Shown here piece after piece: positions 8,110 to 15,609 of a stretch of DNA of 16,283 nt (positions are counted from its first letter, which is position 1; every line of letters starts with the position of its first letter). The notes under the pieces are model-generated. The model was not told where the DNA came from, did no database searches, and saw only the letters and a program-made list of their open reading frames with translations. Made by a program: the position numbers and the translations under genes. This DNA comes from Ruminococcus sp. UBA5884 (lineage in GTDB: Bacteria > Bacillota > Clostridia > Oscillospirales > Ruminococcaceae): assembly GCA_002431975.1 (NCBI GenBank), contig DJFA01000112.1, positions 14,120 to 30,402 of the forward strand, written 5' to 3'.

Positions 8110-9724
8110 ACTTGTTTTCTTTGTTTTCCTTGTATTCAAGAGAAGCTCTTATAAAGCTTTCAAAGAGTTTCTGAGGTTTGTTTGGTCTTGATTTAAATTC
8201 AGGGTGGAACTGAACGCCTATAAACCATGGGTGGTCTTTAAGCTCAATGATTTCAACAAGTCTTTCATCAGGTGAAACGCCTGCAAGTTCAAGACCTTTT
8301 TCACAAAGCTGTGTTCTGAACGCATTGTTAAATTCCCAGCGGTGACGATGACGTTCATATATAAGCTTTTCACCGTATATCTGGCTTACCTTTGAATTGT
8401 CGGCAAGTTTGCACGGATAAAGACCAAGACGCATAGTGCCGCCTTTCTGAGTGATATCCTTCTGGTCGTCCATGATATCAATTACATTATGGTCGCATTT
8501 TTTAAATTCGCTTGAATTTGCATCAGCCATACCGGCAACATGTCTTGCAAATTCAACTACAGCCATCTGCATTCCGAGGCATATTCCGAACATAGGAACT
8601 TTATTTTCCCTTGCATATCTTATTGCTTCTATCATGCCTTCAATGCCACGGTCACCGAATCCGCCCGGAACGATTATACCGTCACAGTCCTTGAGCATAT
8701 CATCGACTGTATCGCTGTTTATTTCCTCTGAATTTATCCACAGTATCTCAACATTTGCAGAATTAGGGATACCTCCATGACGGAGAGCTTCAGCAACTGA
8801 AAGATATGCGTCAGGCAGAGCAACATATTTTCCTACAAGACCGATAGTAACTGTCTTGTCAGCATTTTTCTGTTTTTCGACCATTTCAGTCCATTCAGCA
8901 AGGTCAGGAGTTCTGTCCTCAAGTCCGAGATGATGACATACAGCCTTTGCAAGTCCTTCTTTTTCGAGCATAAGCGGAACTTCATAAAGTGACGGAGCAG
9001 TCATATTCTGTATAATATCGCTTTTGCGTACATTGCAGAAAAGACTGATTTTTTCAGCCATTTCATGAGGAATTTCAAGTTCTGTTCTGCATACTATGAT
9101 ATTAGGCTGGATTCCGAGTGAAAGAAGTTCTTTTACAGAATGCTGTGTAGGCTTTGATTTGAGTTCGTTTGAACCTGCAATAAACGGGAGCAGTGTAACG
9201 TGGATATACATAGCATTTTCACGGCCTACCTCAGTAACAAACTGACGGATAGCCTCAAGGAACGGAGTACTTTCGATATCGCCGACAGTACCGCCGATTT
9301 CAGTTATAACAACATCAGTGGAAGTCTGTTTTCCGACACGGTAGATACGCTCCTTGATTTCATTTGTAATATGAGGGATTACCTGAACTGTGCCGCCGAG
9401 ATAGTCGCCGCGTCTTTCCTTATTGAGAACAGTCCAGTAGATTTTACCTGTAGTAACATTTGAATTGACTGAAAGATTTTCGTCAACAAAGCGTTCATAA
9501 TGACCAAGGTCGAGGTCAGTTTCCGCACCGTCATCTGTTACGAATACCTCACCATGCTGATAAGGACTCATAGTACCAGGGTCAACATTTATATAAGGGT
9601 CAAATTTCTGAATGGTAACCTTATAGCCTCTTGCCTTGAGCAGTCGTCCGAGAGAGGCAGCAGTGATTCCTTTTCCAAGACCTGACACAACACCGCCGGT
9701 TACAAATACATATTTTATAGGCAT
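8108..9724 (-). CDS. pyrG: CTP synthase (glutamine-hydrolysing)
   Basis: 538 residues, the normal length. It converts UTP, ATP and glutamine to CTP in the last step of pyrimidine nucleotide synthesis. The synthetase domain (about 1-270) has the P-loop GGVVSGLGKG (10-19), metal-binding D72 and E142 (EIGGTVGDIES), and UTP/CTP contact motifs. The class I glutamine amidotransferase domain (about 292-530) has PGGFGDRG (353-360), nucleophile C382 in GICLGMQ, and H507/E509 in FHPEF. The C-terminus ends in a Lys/Glu/Asn tail. The GGAGGAAG ribosome binding site (9731-9738) fits the ATG at 9724. Unlike the Bacillus pyrG leader, no initiating G-run or attenuator hairpin is visible in the short leader, so the CTP-stuttering control known there is not evident. 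Confidence 0.98.
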   Translation of the reverse strand: MPIKYVFVTGGVVSGLGKGITAASLGRLLKARGYKVTIQKFDPYINVDPGTMSPYQHGEVFVTDDGAETDLDLGHYERFVDENLSVNSNVTTGKIYWTVLNKERRGDYLGGTVQVIPHITNEIKERIYRVGKQTSTDVVITEIGGTVGDIESTPFLEAIRQFVTEVGRENAMYIHVTLLPFIAGSNELKSKPTQHSVKELLSLGIQPNIIVCRTELEIPHEMAEKISLFCNVRKSDIIQNMTAPSLYEVPLMLEKEGLAKAVCHHLGLEDRTPDLAEWTEMVEKQKNADKTVTIGLVGKYVALPDAYLSVAEALRHGGIPNSANVEILWINSEEINSDTVDDMLKDCDGIIVPGGFGDRGIEGMIEAIRYARENKVPMFGICLGMQMAVVEFARHVAGMADANSSEFKKCDHNVIDIMDDQKDITQKGGTMRLGLYPCKLADNSKVSQIYGEKLIYERHRHRWEFNNAFRTQLCEKGLELAGVSPDERLVEIIELKDHPWFIGVQFHPEFKSRPNKPQKLFESFIRASLEYKENKENK

Positions 9725-9781
9725 AATAAACTTCCTCCAGTAATTCCGAGCTGTAAAAGCTTCATAATCATATCAAATACT

Positions 9782-9810
9782 ATTGTACTATTTTTTTTGA
9801 CAAATTGCAA
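9782..9810 (-). promoter_or_regulatory. Sigma-A promoter of pyrG
   Basis: On the minus strand, TTGCAA (9810-9805), a 17-nt spacer and TACAAT (9787-9782), giving a leader of about 50 nt. A 9-bp inverted repeat (9849-9875) lies just upstream. Confidence 0.7.
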
Positions 9811-9848
9811 GAATATTTTTAAAATCAAAAAAAATTTACAAATGATGC

Positions 9849-9875
9849 ATATAAAGATACATTTATTCTTTATAT
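9849..9875. repeat. Inverted repeat upstream of the pyrG promoter
   Basis: ATATAAAGA (9849-9857) and TCTTTATAT (9867-9875) are perfect 9-bp arms around a 9-nt centre, about 40 nt upstream of the pyrG -35 box. The spacing suits a protein-binding site, but AT-rich chance is possible. Confidence 0.4.
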
Positions 9876-9901
9876 TATAACGCAGATTAAATAATGAAAT
9901 G

Positions 9902-9927
9902 CAGGGACAGCTTAATAACTGTCCCTG
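9902..9927 (-). terminator. Terminator hairpin of the dockerin-protein gene
   Basis: Perfect 9-bp stem CAGGGACAG/CTGTCCCTG with an 8-nt loop, about 20 nt past the stop codon. The minus-strand tail (CATTTCATTATTT) is T-rich but interrupted, so termination may be incomplete. On the plus strand no T-run follows. Confidence 0.7.
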
Positions 9928-9946
9928 TAGAAAAGCAGAAATTTTT

Positions 9947-12091
9947 TTAAAAGCTTGAAATATTGCCTACAACATAGTTGAGAATCTGGAGAGCATCAGC
10001 AGAAGTAATCTGACCATCACCGTCAACATCTCCTGTATAGTTCAGTTCTGTAGTTCCTACTACCATCTGAAGAACCTGAAGTGCATCAGCGGAAGTGATA
10101 AGACCGTCACCGTCAACATCTCCGAGTTTTGTTTCTGTTACCTTATCTGAAACAGTGAGGGAATATTCGTCTGAAAGATGATAATACGGATAGTTTGTAA
10201 CTTTAATATAGTATGTTCCTTTTTTGAAATTTTCCTGAATTGATGTTTCAGTTGCCTGACCATATATATTTTCTGATGTTATAAGCGTAGTACCGTCTGA
10301 TTCATATACTGATACAGTCCAGTATTTGCTTGTTTCATCTCCGTTGCCGTCATGACTGAATATGATTTTGAGATTCTGGTCTTCAGCGGAGTCGAATTTA
10401 TACCAGTCTGTATCATTGGAAGTCATAAGAGTTCCTGTATATATGGAATTGATATCAATTGAATCAGCTTTTGCCTTTGAGTCGTTATCTTCAGTTTCGC
10501 AGAGTTCAGAAGCTGTATAATTTACAGTGAATGAAGCGTCCATATCAAGCCAGTAATATGAATCAGGCTTTATCTTTACAAAATAATCTCCGGCAGGAAG
10601 ACCGATTACAGGTGTTTTTGAAAGAGCAGCTGTTCCGGAAACATTCATTTCATGAATGAGTGTTGTTGCATCTGATTCATATATGCCGACAGTCCAGACT
10701 GTACTTTTGTTTTCAACTGTATCATGTTCAAAGCTAAGAGAGAATTTACCGTCATTTTCGGCAGAGAATTTAAACCAGTCTGCATCGTCACTGCTCATGC
10801 TGCTGAAATTATAGCTTGTATTGAGTTCTATTGCATTGGCAGTATTTTTGGTATCATTTTTTTCAGTTTCCCAGTTTTCAGGTGATTTTGTGTTTACAGT
10901 CAGATAATATTCATCAGAAAGATATGAATAACTGCTTCTCGGAGATACTTTCAGATAATAAGTTCCCTTGTCAAGAGAAACTGAAGTATTTTTAACACTT
11001 CCTTCATTTCCTTTTATCTGAAATGAGTTTATAAGAGTAGTACCATCTGATTCATATAATCCTGCAATCCAGTAAACACTGCTGTCATCGATTGTATCAT
11101 GTTCAAAGTTTATGTTGAGTACTTTTGCCTCGTCAAGAGTCAGTTTATAGAAATCAACATCATCTCCGTTCATGATAGTTCCGGTATATGTTGTATTTTC
11201 TTCGATTGCAGAAGCTTCAGTCTTTTTGTCATTCGGTTCGGTTTCCCATGTGTCATCAGCGGTAAAGCCTGCATTGAGAAAATAGTTCATATTTGAGTAT
11301 GTATAGATGCTGCTGCACATTACCTTTATGTAATAATCACCTGATTCAAGGCTGATTTTCGGGAATTTTGAGGTTTCTGCATTTCCCTTTACATTAATGC
11401 TGCTGATGAGTGTAGTTCCGTCACTTTTATAAAGGTTCACAACCCAGTATACAGAACTGCTTTCAAGAGTGTCATGAGTGAAGGATATCTGTGTATATCC
11501 CTTTTTATCAACTGAAAACTTGTACCAGTCTGCATCAGAGCCTGTGATTGTGCTTCCGGTATAGTCAGTATTGAGTTCTATCGGGTCAGCAGCTGATTTG
11601 CTGTTATTGTCCTCGGTTTCGCAGACAGCTGATTTTTTAAAGCTGTAGTTAAGGTTATACGGCATTTCAACAAAATCATATTTTTCCCATACTATTTTTA
11701 CATAGTAGCTTCCTGCCGGAAGTCCGATATCAGGAGTTGATGTAAGAGCAGCATTTCCTTTAAGACTTAAACTGTATACTTCAGTAACTCCGTCTGACTG
11801 ATAGATATATACATTCATATATGTTGAGGAGCTTTCAACTGTATCATGTTCAAAACTGAAATTTACAATGCCGTCAGAGTCAAGTACTGCCTTATACCAG
11901 TCAACATCTGATTTGTCGGCAAGAGCTGCACTGACAGTATTTCCTGATTCAAGAAGTGAGGCATTTTCCTTTGTATTGTTTTCAGAAGCTGCGGCACTTA
12001 CGGAAATAACATCATTGAAATCAGATGGCAGATATCCGGAAGAAAAACTCATAAGACATAATGCTGAGATAAGAGCAATTATTTTTTTCAT
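9947..12091 (-). CDS. Secreted protein of five PPC-like modules with C-terminal dockerin
   Basis: 714 residues. A signal peptide covers about 1-35 (MKKIIALISALCLMSF, then VSAAA). Five tandem modules of about 120 residues follow (about 36-152, 157-277, 282-400, 407-525, 531-648). Each has an acidic ETExN opening (absent in the first), a D[WF][YF]K core, an HDT motif, YxSDGTTLI and a YY[IV]KV strand, matching bacterial pre-peptidase C-terminal (PPC) beta-sandwich domains. Residues 656-712 are a type I dockerin with two nearly identical calcium loops, GDVDGDGLITSADALQVL and GDVDGDGQITSADALQIL. No catalytic domain is present. It should be secreted and docked to a cohesin scaffold, perhaps as a binding or structural subunit. 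Start: AAAGGA lies 9 nt before the ATG at 12091. An in-frame ATG at 12109 overlaps that site and is rejected. Confidence 0.93.
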   Translation of the reverse strand: MKKIIALISALCLMSFSSGYLPSDFNDVISVSAAASENNTKENASLLESGNTVSAALADKSDVDWYKAVLDSDGIVNFSFEHDTVESSSTYMNVYIYQSDGVTEVYSLSLKGNAALTSTPDIGLPAGSYYVKIVWEKYDFVEMPYNLNYSFKKSAVCETEDNNSKSAADPIELNTDYTGSTITGSDADWYKFSVDKKGYTQISFTHDTLESSSVYWVVNLYKSDGTTLISSINVKGNAETSKFPKISLESGDYYIKVMCSSIYTYSNMNYFLNAGFTADDTWETEPNDKKTEASAIEENTTYTGTIMNGDDVDFYKLTLDEAKVLNINFEHDTIDDSSVYWIAGLYESDGTTLINSFQIKGNEGSVKNTSVSLDKGTYYLKVSPRSSYSYLSDEYYLTVNTKSPENWETEKNDTKNTANAIELNTSYNFSSMSSDDADWFKFSAENDGKFSLSFEHDTVENKSTVWTVGIYESDATTLIHEMNVSGTAALSKTPVIGLPAGDYFVKIKPDSYYWLDMDASFTVNYTASELCETEDNDSKAKADSIDINSIYTGTLMTSNDTDWYKFDSAEDQNLKIIFSHDGNGDETSKYWTVSVYESDGTTLITSENIYGQATETSIQENFKKGTYYIKVTNYPYYHLSDEYSLTVSDKVTETKLGDVDGDGLITSADALQVLQMVVGTTELNYTGDVDGDGQITSADALQILNYVVGNISSF

Positions 12092-12123
12092 GTGAACAAT
12101 TCCTTTCATATAAAATATATACC

Positions 12124-12152
12124 ATTATATCATAAAAGATGAATTTTATCAA
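12124..12152 (-). promoter_or_regulatory. Sigma-A promoter of the dockerin-protein gene
   Basis: On the minus strand, TTGATA (12152-12147), a 17-nt spacer and TATAAT (12129-12124), with TGA before the -10 as an extended element. The leader is short (about 30 nt). Confidence 0.8.
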
Positions 12153-12242
12153 TATTAAAATATCAGATATTGTGAATCAACGCAAATTTGATAACGAAAT
12201 ATTTTAATCCTGTTGTGATTTGTTTATCTGAAATTAAATTTG

Positions 12243-12387
12243 TTTTGTAGGGGCGACCATTGGTCGCCCGTTATGGTTTATCAATAATTTTATCGATTAA
12301 CCAATGATTTTCTCATATTAAAAACAAATACAGAATTTATGATTTAACCATAATTCAGGCGGGCGACCAATGGTCGCCCCTACAAAA
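12243..12387. repeat. Paired-hairpin repeat (copy C, long form)
   Basis: 145 bp with perfect 28-bp terminal inverted repeats. Both ends carry the GACC/GGTC hairpin. The interior (about 89 nt, AT-rich) is longer than in other copies and adds a second inverted pair, TTATGGTTTA (12271-12280) against TTTAACCATAA (12343-12353). It is the only copy between two divergent promoters rather than behind a stop codon. The next 130 nt up to the gap promoter hold A/T runs and no gene or clear site. Confidence 0.92.
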
Positions 12388-12521
12388 ACAATAATCAGAT
12401 TTACGTTGTTTTCTGTCAGATTTTAAACCGCAGAAAATCCGTTCTGCTCTATGATATTTCAGGCGTTATAATGTTTTTTAGTGAAAAAATAAAAAAAATA
12501 TTACTTTTTTTAAAAAAAGCC

Positions 12522-12550
12522 TTGAAACTTTTACAGATTTAGTGTATAAT
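12522..12550 (+). promoter_or_regulatory. Sigma-A promoter of gap
   Basis: TTGAAA (12522-12527), 17 nt, TATAAT (12545-12550), preceded by an A/T-rich stretch that could act as an UP element. The start site is about 30 nt before the ATG. Confidence 0.85.
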
Positions 12551-12584
12551 AATTCATGTAAAAATTATTTAGGAGGTTTATCCA

Positions 12585-13622
12585 ATGTCAGTTAAAGTTG
12601 CTATTAACGGTTTCGGCCGTATTGGTCGTCTCGCATTCAGACAGATGTTCGGTGCAGAAGGTTATGAGGTAGTTGCAATCAACGACCTTACAAAGCCTTC
12701 AATGCTCGCACAGCTTCTCAAATATGATACAGCTCAGGGCGGTTACTGCGGTAAAATCGGTGAAAATCTTCACACTGTTGCTGCTGATGATGAAGCAGGT
12801 ACAATCACAGTTGACGGCAAGACTCTCAAAATCTATGCTGAAAAGAATGCTGCTGACCTTCCATGGGGAGAAATCGGTGTAGACGTAGTTCTCGAATGCA
12901 CAGGCTTCTACTGCTCAAAAGAAAAATCACAGGCTCATATCGATGCAGGTGCTAAGAAGGTTGTTATTTCTGCTCCGGCAGGCAATGACCTCAAGACAAT
13001 CGTTTTCTCAGTAAACGAAAAAACTCTTACTGCTGATGACAAGATTATCTCAGCTGCTTCATGCACAACAAACTGCCTCGCTCCTATGGCTGATACTCTT
13101 AACAAGTATGCAGAAATCCAGAGCGGTATCATGTCAACAATCCACGCTTACACAGGCGACCAGATGATTCTTGACGGCCCTCACAGAAAGGGTGACCTCA
13201 GACGTGCAAGAGCTGGTGCTGCTAATATCGTTCCTAACTCAACAGGTGCTGCTAAGGCTATCGGTCTTGTAATTCCTGAACTCAACGGCAAGCTCATCGG
13301 TTCAGCTCAGAGAGTTCCTGTTCCTACAGGTTCAACAACTATCCTTACAGCTGTTGTAAAGGGTACTGATGTTACTAAGGAAGGCATCAACGCTGCTATG
13401 AAGGCTGCTGCTTCTGAAAGCTTCGGCTACAATGAAGATGCTATCGTTTCTTCAGATGTTATCGGTATGAAGTACGGTTCACTCTTTGATGCAACTCAGA
13501 CAATGGTTGCTAAGATTTCTGATGACCTTTACGAAGTACAGGTTGTTTCATGGTATGACAACGAAAACTCATACACAAGCCAGATGGTAAGAACTATCAA
13601 GTACTTTGCTGAACTTGCATAA
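12585..13622 (+). CDS. gap: Glyceraldehyde-3-phosphate dehydrogenase
   Basis: 345 residues. It oxidises and phosphorylates glyceraldehyde 3-phosphate with NAD in glycolysis. The N-terminal Rossmann motif is INGFGRIGR (8-16), with N33/D34 at the cofactor ribose. The catalytic motif SCTTNCLAP has C160, with H187 in the HAYTGDQ segment. The phosphate-binding STGAAKA and the C-terminal SWYDNENSY (322-330) are present. An AGGAGG site lies 8 nt before the ATG. Codon use is markedly different from its neighbours, favouring CTC, ATC, AAC and GCT, as expected for a very highly expressed gene rather than a transferred one. It stands alone between its own promoter and terminator, with no pgk or tpi beside it. 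Confidence 0.98.
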   Translation: MSVKVAINGFGRIGRLAFRQMFGAEGYEVVAINDLTKPSMLAQLLKYDTAQGGYCGKIGENLHTVAADDEAGTITVDGKTLKIYAEKNAADLPWGEIGVDVVLECTGFYCSKEKSQAHIDAGAKKVVISAPAGNDLKTIVFSVNEKTLTADDKIISAASCTTNCLAPMADTLNKYAEIQSGIMSTIHAYTGDQMILDGPHRKGDLRRARAGAANIVPNSTGAAKAIGLVIPELNGKLIGSAQRVPVPTGSTTILTAVVKGTDVTKEGINAAMKAAASESFGYNEDAIVSSDVIGMKYGSLFDATQTMVAKISDDLYEVQVVSWYDNENSYTSQMVRTIKYFAELA

Positions 13623-13644
13623 TTCACTTATCTGAATAAAAATC

Positions 13645-13676
13645 AAGGACTGTCTTTTTTAAGGCAGTCCTTTTTT
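13645..13676 (+). terminator. Intrinsic terminator of gap
   Basis: AAGGACTG (13645-13652) pairs with CAGTCCTT (13665-13672); the stem runs directly into T6. Confidence 0.9.
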
Positions 13677-13704
13677 ATATTTCATTAAAAATATAAATTT
13701 GTTA

Positions 13705-13733
13705 TTGACTATATTCTTGAAAAATGTTACAAT
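13705..13733 (+). promoter_or_regulatory. Promoter of the zinc-ribbon membrane protein gene
   Basis: TTGACT (13705-13710), 17 nt, TACAAT (13728-13733), with TGT before the -10 as an extended element. Confidence 0.8.
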
Positions 13734-13767
13734 CAAATCTGATAATATTAAAAGGTGGTAGTTTTTA

Positions 13768-14991
13768 ATGAAATGCAGAAGATGTGGTGCAAAACTCGGA
13801 AAACATGATTATTGTACATCATGCGGTGCTTCAAGAAATTATATTCCCGAAAAAGATGAGGAAAATATACGGACTGAAAAATATATCAGCAGTGACGAAA
13901 AAATTAAAAAACGTTCTGTTGCCGGAATGATTTTAAGCATCTTTTTTGTATTTTTAATCAGTACCGGAATTCTTTCAGCTGTCTGTATAAGGGATATTTT
14001 TGAAAATAATTCACTTGTGAACGCTTTTGATGAAATCGACTGGTCAGCCGTTGAAATCGGACGTGCAGTTAAAGGATTTGATAAAAATACAACTCTTACT
14101 CAGTACATAGCAAGCTTTATTGATGACCCGAGAATGAATGATGACGGCATAGATGTTGTTCTTAAAAGCGATGAACTCAGAGAATATATGAAAAATATTG
14201 CTGTTAACTATGATGAAATGTTTTTTAATAAGGGCGAATTTATGGAGCTTTCCGCTGATGATATTGTTGATATCGTAAAGGCAAATGAAACTGAAATATG
14301 TCAGAAAACTGATATGCCTTTTGATGAAATAGGAGATATCATATATAATGATATAAATAAACAGGTTTCTGAACCGATAAATTCATATAATCAGAATATG
14401 GGCAGAATATTTTCAGGTGCAGGTCTTGTTATCATACGCTTTATGCTCAGCGATTACGGACTGATTACAGGTGCAGTTCTGCTTGTTATTGCAATGATAA
14501 TTTCCGCAGTAAGCTTCAGACGTGCCGGAAATGGAATAAAAGCCTGCGGAATTACAATTATTATACCATCACTTTTCATTGCATTGACCGCTGTTTTTTC
14601 GGGATTTGCCGTAAAATTTCCGGTTGTGCATGAACTTATGCCGTTTATTAAAACATCATTTATACAGTTCGGATTTATATTTGCAGGATTCGGCGGAATT
14701 ACAGAGGTTTTAGGAGTACTTATGATATCTGCCGGAAATATGATTGAAAAATCAAGATTTAAAAAGAATATACGCAAAGCAAATGCCGCTGTTGATGAAG
14801 ATGAAATATATCCGGAAAAAAGTGAACCAAAAGTTCTCCAGAAAGTTTCTTCCGATGCATTTTCAGTAACAGGTAAACTTCCTGATGTTTCAGAAGTTGT
14901 AAAGAATAAAAATAAAGTATGTTCTGTATGCGGAAATATCAATAATCCAAACGCTAAATTCTGCCGCAAATGCGGTTCTGAAATAAAATAA
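13768..14991 (+). CDS. Membrane protein with a zinc ribbon at each end
   Basis: 407 residues, function unknown. The N-terminal zinc ribbon is C3-x2-C6-x9-C16-x2-C19 (MKCRRCGAKLG...CTSCGA). The first TM segment is about 52-74. Then comes an acidic region of about 140 residues (75-212), probably extracytoplasmic, and three or four hydrophobic segments (about 213-227, 231-249, 258-281, 299-323). A charged linker leads to a second zinc ribbon, C385-x2-C388-x10-C399-x2-C402. Both ribbons resemble the rubredoxin-like zinc-ribbon class common at the ends of uncharacterised Firmicutes membrane proteins. With an even TM count both would be cytoplasmic. AGGTGG lies 9 nt before the ATG. No neighbour hints at a pathway. 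Confidence 0.85.
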   Translation: MKCRRCGAKLGKHDYCTSCGASRNYIPEKDEENIRTEKYISSDEKIKKRSVAGMILSIFFVFLISTGILSAVCIRDIFENNSLVNAFDEIDWSAVEIGRAVKGFDKNTTLTQYIASFIDDPRMNDDGIDVVLKSDELREYMKNIAVNYDEMFFNKGEFMELSADDIVDIVKANETEICQKTDMPFDEIGDIIYNDINKQVSEPINSYNQNMGRIFSGAGLVIIRFMLSDYGLITGAVLLVIAMIISAVSFRRAGNGIKACGITIIIPSLFIALTAVFSGFAVKFPVVHELMPFIKTSFIQFGFIFAGFGGITEVLGVLMISAGNMIEKSRFKKNIRKANAAVDEDEIYPEKSEPKVLQKVSSDAFSVTGKLPDVSEVVKNKNKVCSVCGNINNPNAKFCRKCGSEIK

Positions 14992-15009
14992 CGAAAATTT
15001 TTCATGTTC

Positions 15010-15082
15010 TGTAGGGGCGAACTGTGTTCGCCCGATAGGATTTACAGCATACCCAAAACGGGCGACCAATGGTCGCCCCTAC
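15010..15082. repeat. Paired-hairpin repeat (copy D)
   Basis: The left end is the GAAC hairpin and the right end the GACC hairpin, with outer arms TGTAGGGGCGA and its complement and a 24-nt interior. It starts 19 nt after the zinc-ribbon gene's stop. The interior matches copy B in reverse orientation (TTTACAG[CT]AT[AG]CCC), although the end hairpins are not exchanged accordingly. Confidence 0.92.
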
Positions 15083-15099
15083 AAAATTCATTTAAATAG

Positions 15100-15120
15100 T
15101 TTAACCATAATTCAGACAGG
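15100..15120. repeat. Possible relic of a repeat interior
   Basis: TTTAACCATAATTCAG (15100-15115) is identical to 12343-12358 inside copy C. There the GGGCGACC hairpin follows, whereas here a divergent GACAGGCAATA follows. It looks like a decayed end of a second element next to copy D. Confidence 0.55.
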
Positions 15121-15153
15121 CAATAAGGTATAAATTGACCGAAAAAATAATGC

Positions 15154-15182
15154 TTGACATTTTCTATAAAATATTATAAAAT
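15154..15182 (+). promoter_or_regulatory. Promoter of rnpB
   Basis: TTGACA (15154-15159), 17 nt, TAAAAT (15177-15182), with the start site predicted near 15189, just at the 5' strand of helix P1. Confidence 0.8.
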
Positions 15183-15188
15183 ATATTT

Positions 15189-15541
15189 GTATGAGCAAGC
15201 TATGCGATAGCATGAACGACTTTTTTATGTTCATGAGGAAAGTCCGAGCATCACAGAGCAGGATAGCTGTTAACGGCAGCCGAGGGCGACCTCAGGGCAA
15301 GTGCAACAGAAATTAGACTACCCTTGAAAAAGGGAAAAGGTGGAAAGGTGAGGTAAGAGCTCACCAGAGTGCATGAGAATGCACTGCTGTGTAAACCCTA
15401 TCTGATGCAACGTCTATTGGTACAGATACATCAACATCTGCTCGGTGGATGTACTGTAATGACGGCTCGAACCATATGGCGACATATGGTCTAGATAAAT
15501 TATCGCACACGACAGAACTCGGCTTATCGGTTTGGTCATAT
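15189..15541 (+). ncRNA. rnpB: RNase P RNA
   Basis: The catalytic RNA of RNase P, which removes tRNA 5' leaders. Conserved core segments are GAGGAAAGTCCGAGC (near 15235), AACGGCAGCCGAGGG, GGGCAAGTGCAACAGAAA, GGTGGAAAGGTGAGGTAAGA (start of P12 side), TGTAAACCC, and GATAAATTATCGCACACG with ACAGAACTCGGCTTAT near the 3' end. P1 forms between TATGA-G-CAAGCT at the 5' end (from 15190) and GGTTTG-G-TCATA ending at 15540, with one mismatch, which sets both ends. A length of about 352 nt is normal. No protein gene overlaps it on either strand. Confidence 0.96.
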
Positions 15542-15550
15542 ATCTTTTTA

Positions 15551-15590
15551 AAGCAGAGGCTGTTTTTCCGGCTTCTGTTTTTTATTTTTA
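15551..15590 (+). terminator. Intrinsic terminator of rnpB
   Basis: CAGAGGCTG (15554-15562) pairs with CGGCTTCTG (15569-15577), 9 bp with two G-U pairs, extended by AAG/TTT pairs, then T6-A-T5. It ends only 2-3 nt before the lipoprotein ribosome binding site, so it lies in the leader of any read-through message. Confidence 0.85.
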
Positions 15591-15609
15591 TCAGGAGGAA
15601 TTTTATAAT

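Noticed and set aside
12092..12109. Upstream ATG (12109) as start of the dockerin-protein gene
   Set aside because: It overlaps the AAAGGA ribosome binding site; starting at 12091 gives a normal signal peptide.
12585..13622. Foreign origin of gap because of its different codon use
   Set aside because: The C-ending codon preference is what high expression produces in this gene; the flanking promoter and terminator are native in style.
14454..15005. 183-codon minus-strand reading frame opposite the zinc-ribbon gene
   Set aside because: It is antisense to a gene with clear zinc-ribbon and membrane motifs, promoter and ribosome binding site, and shows no domain itself.
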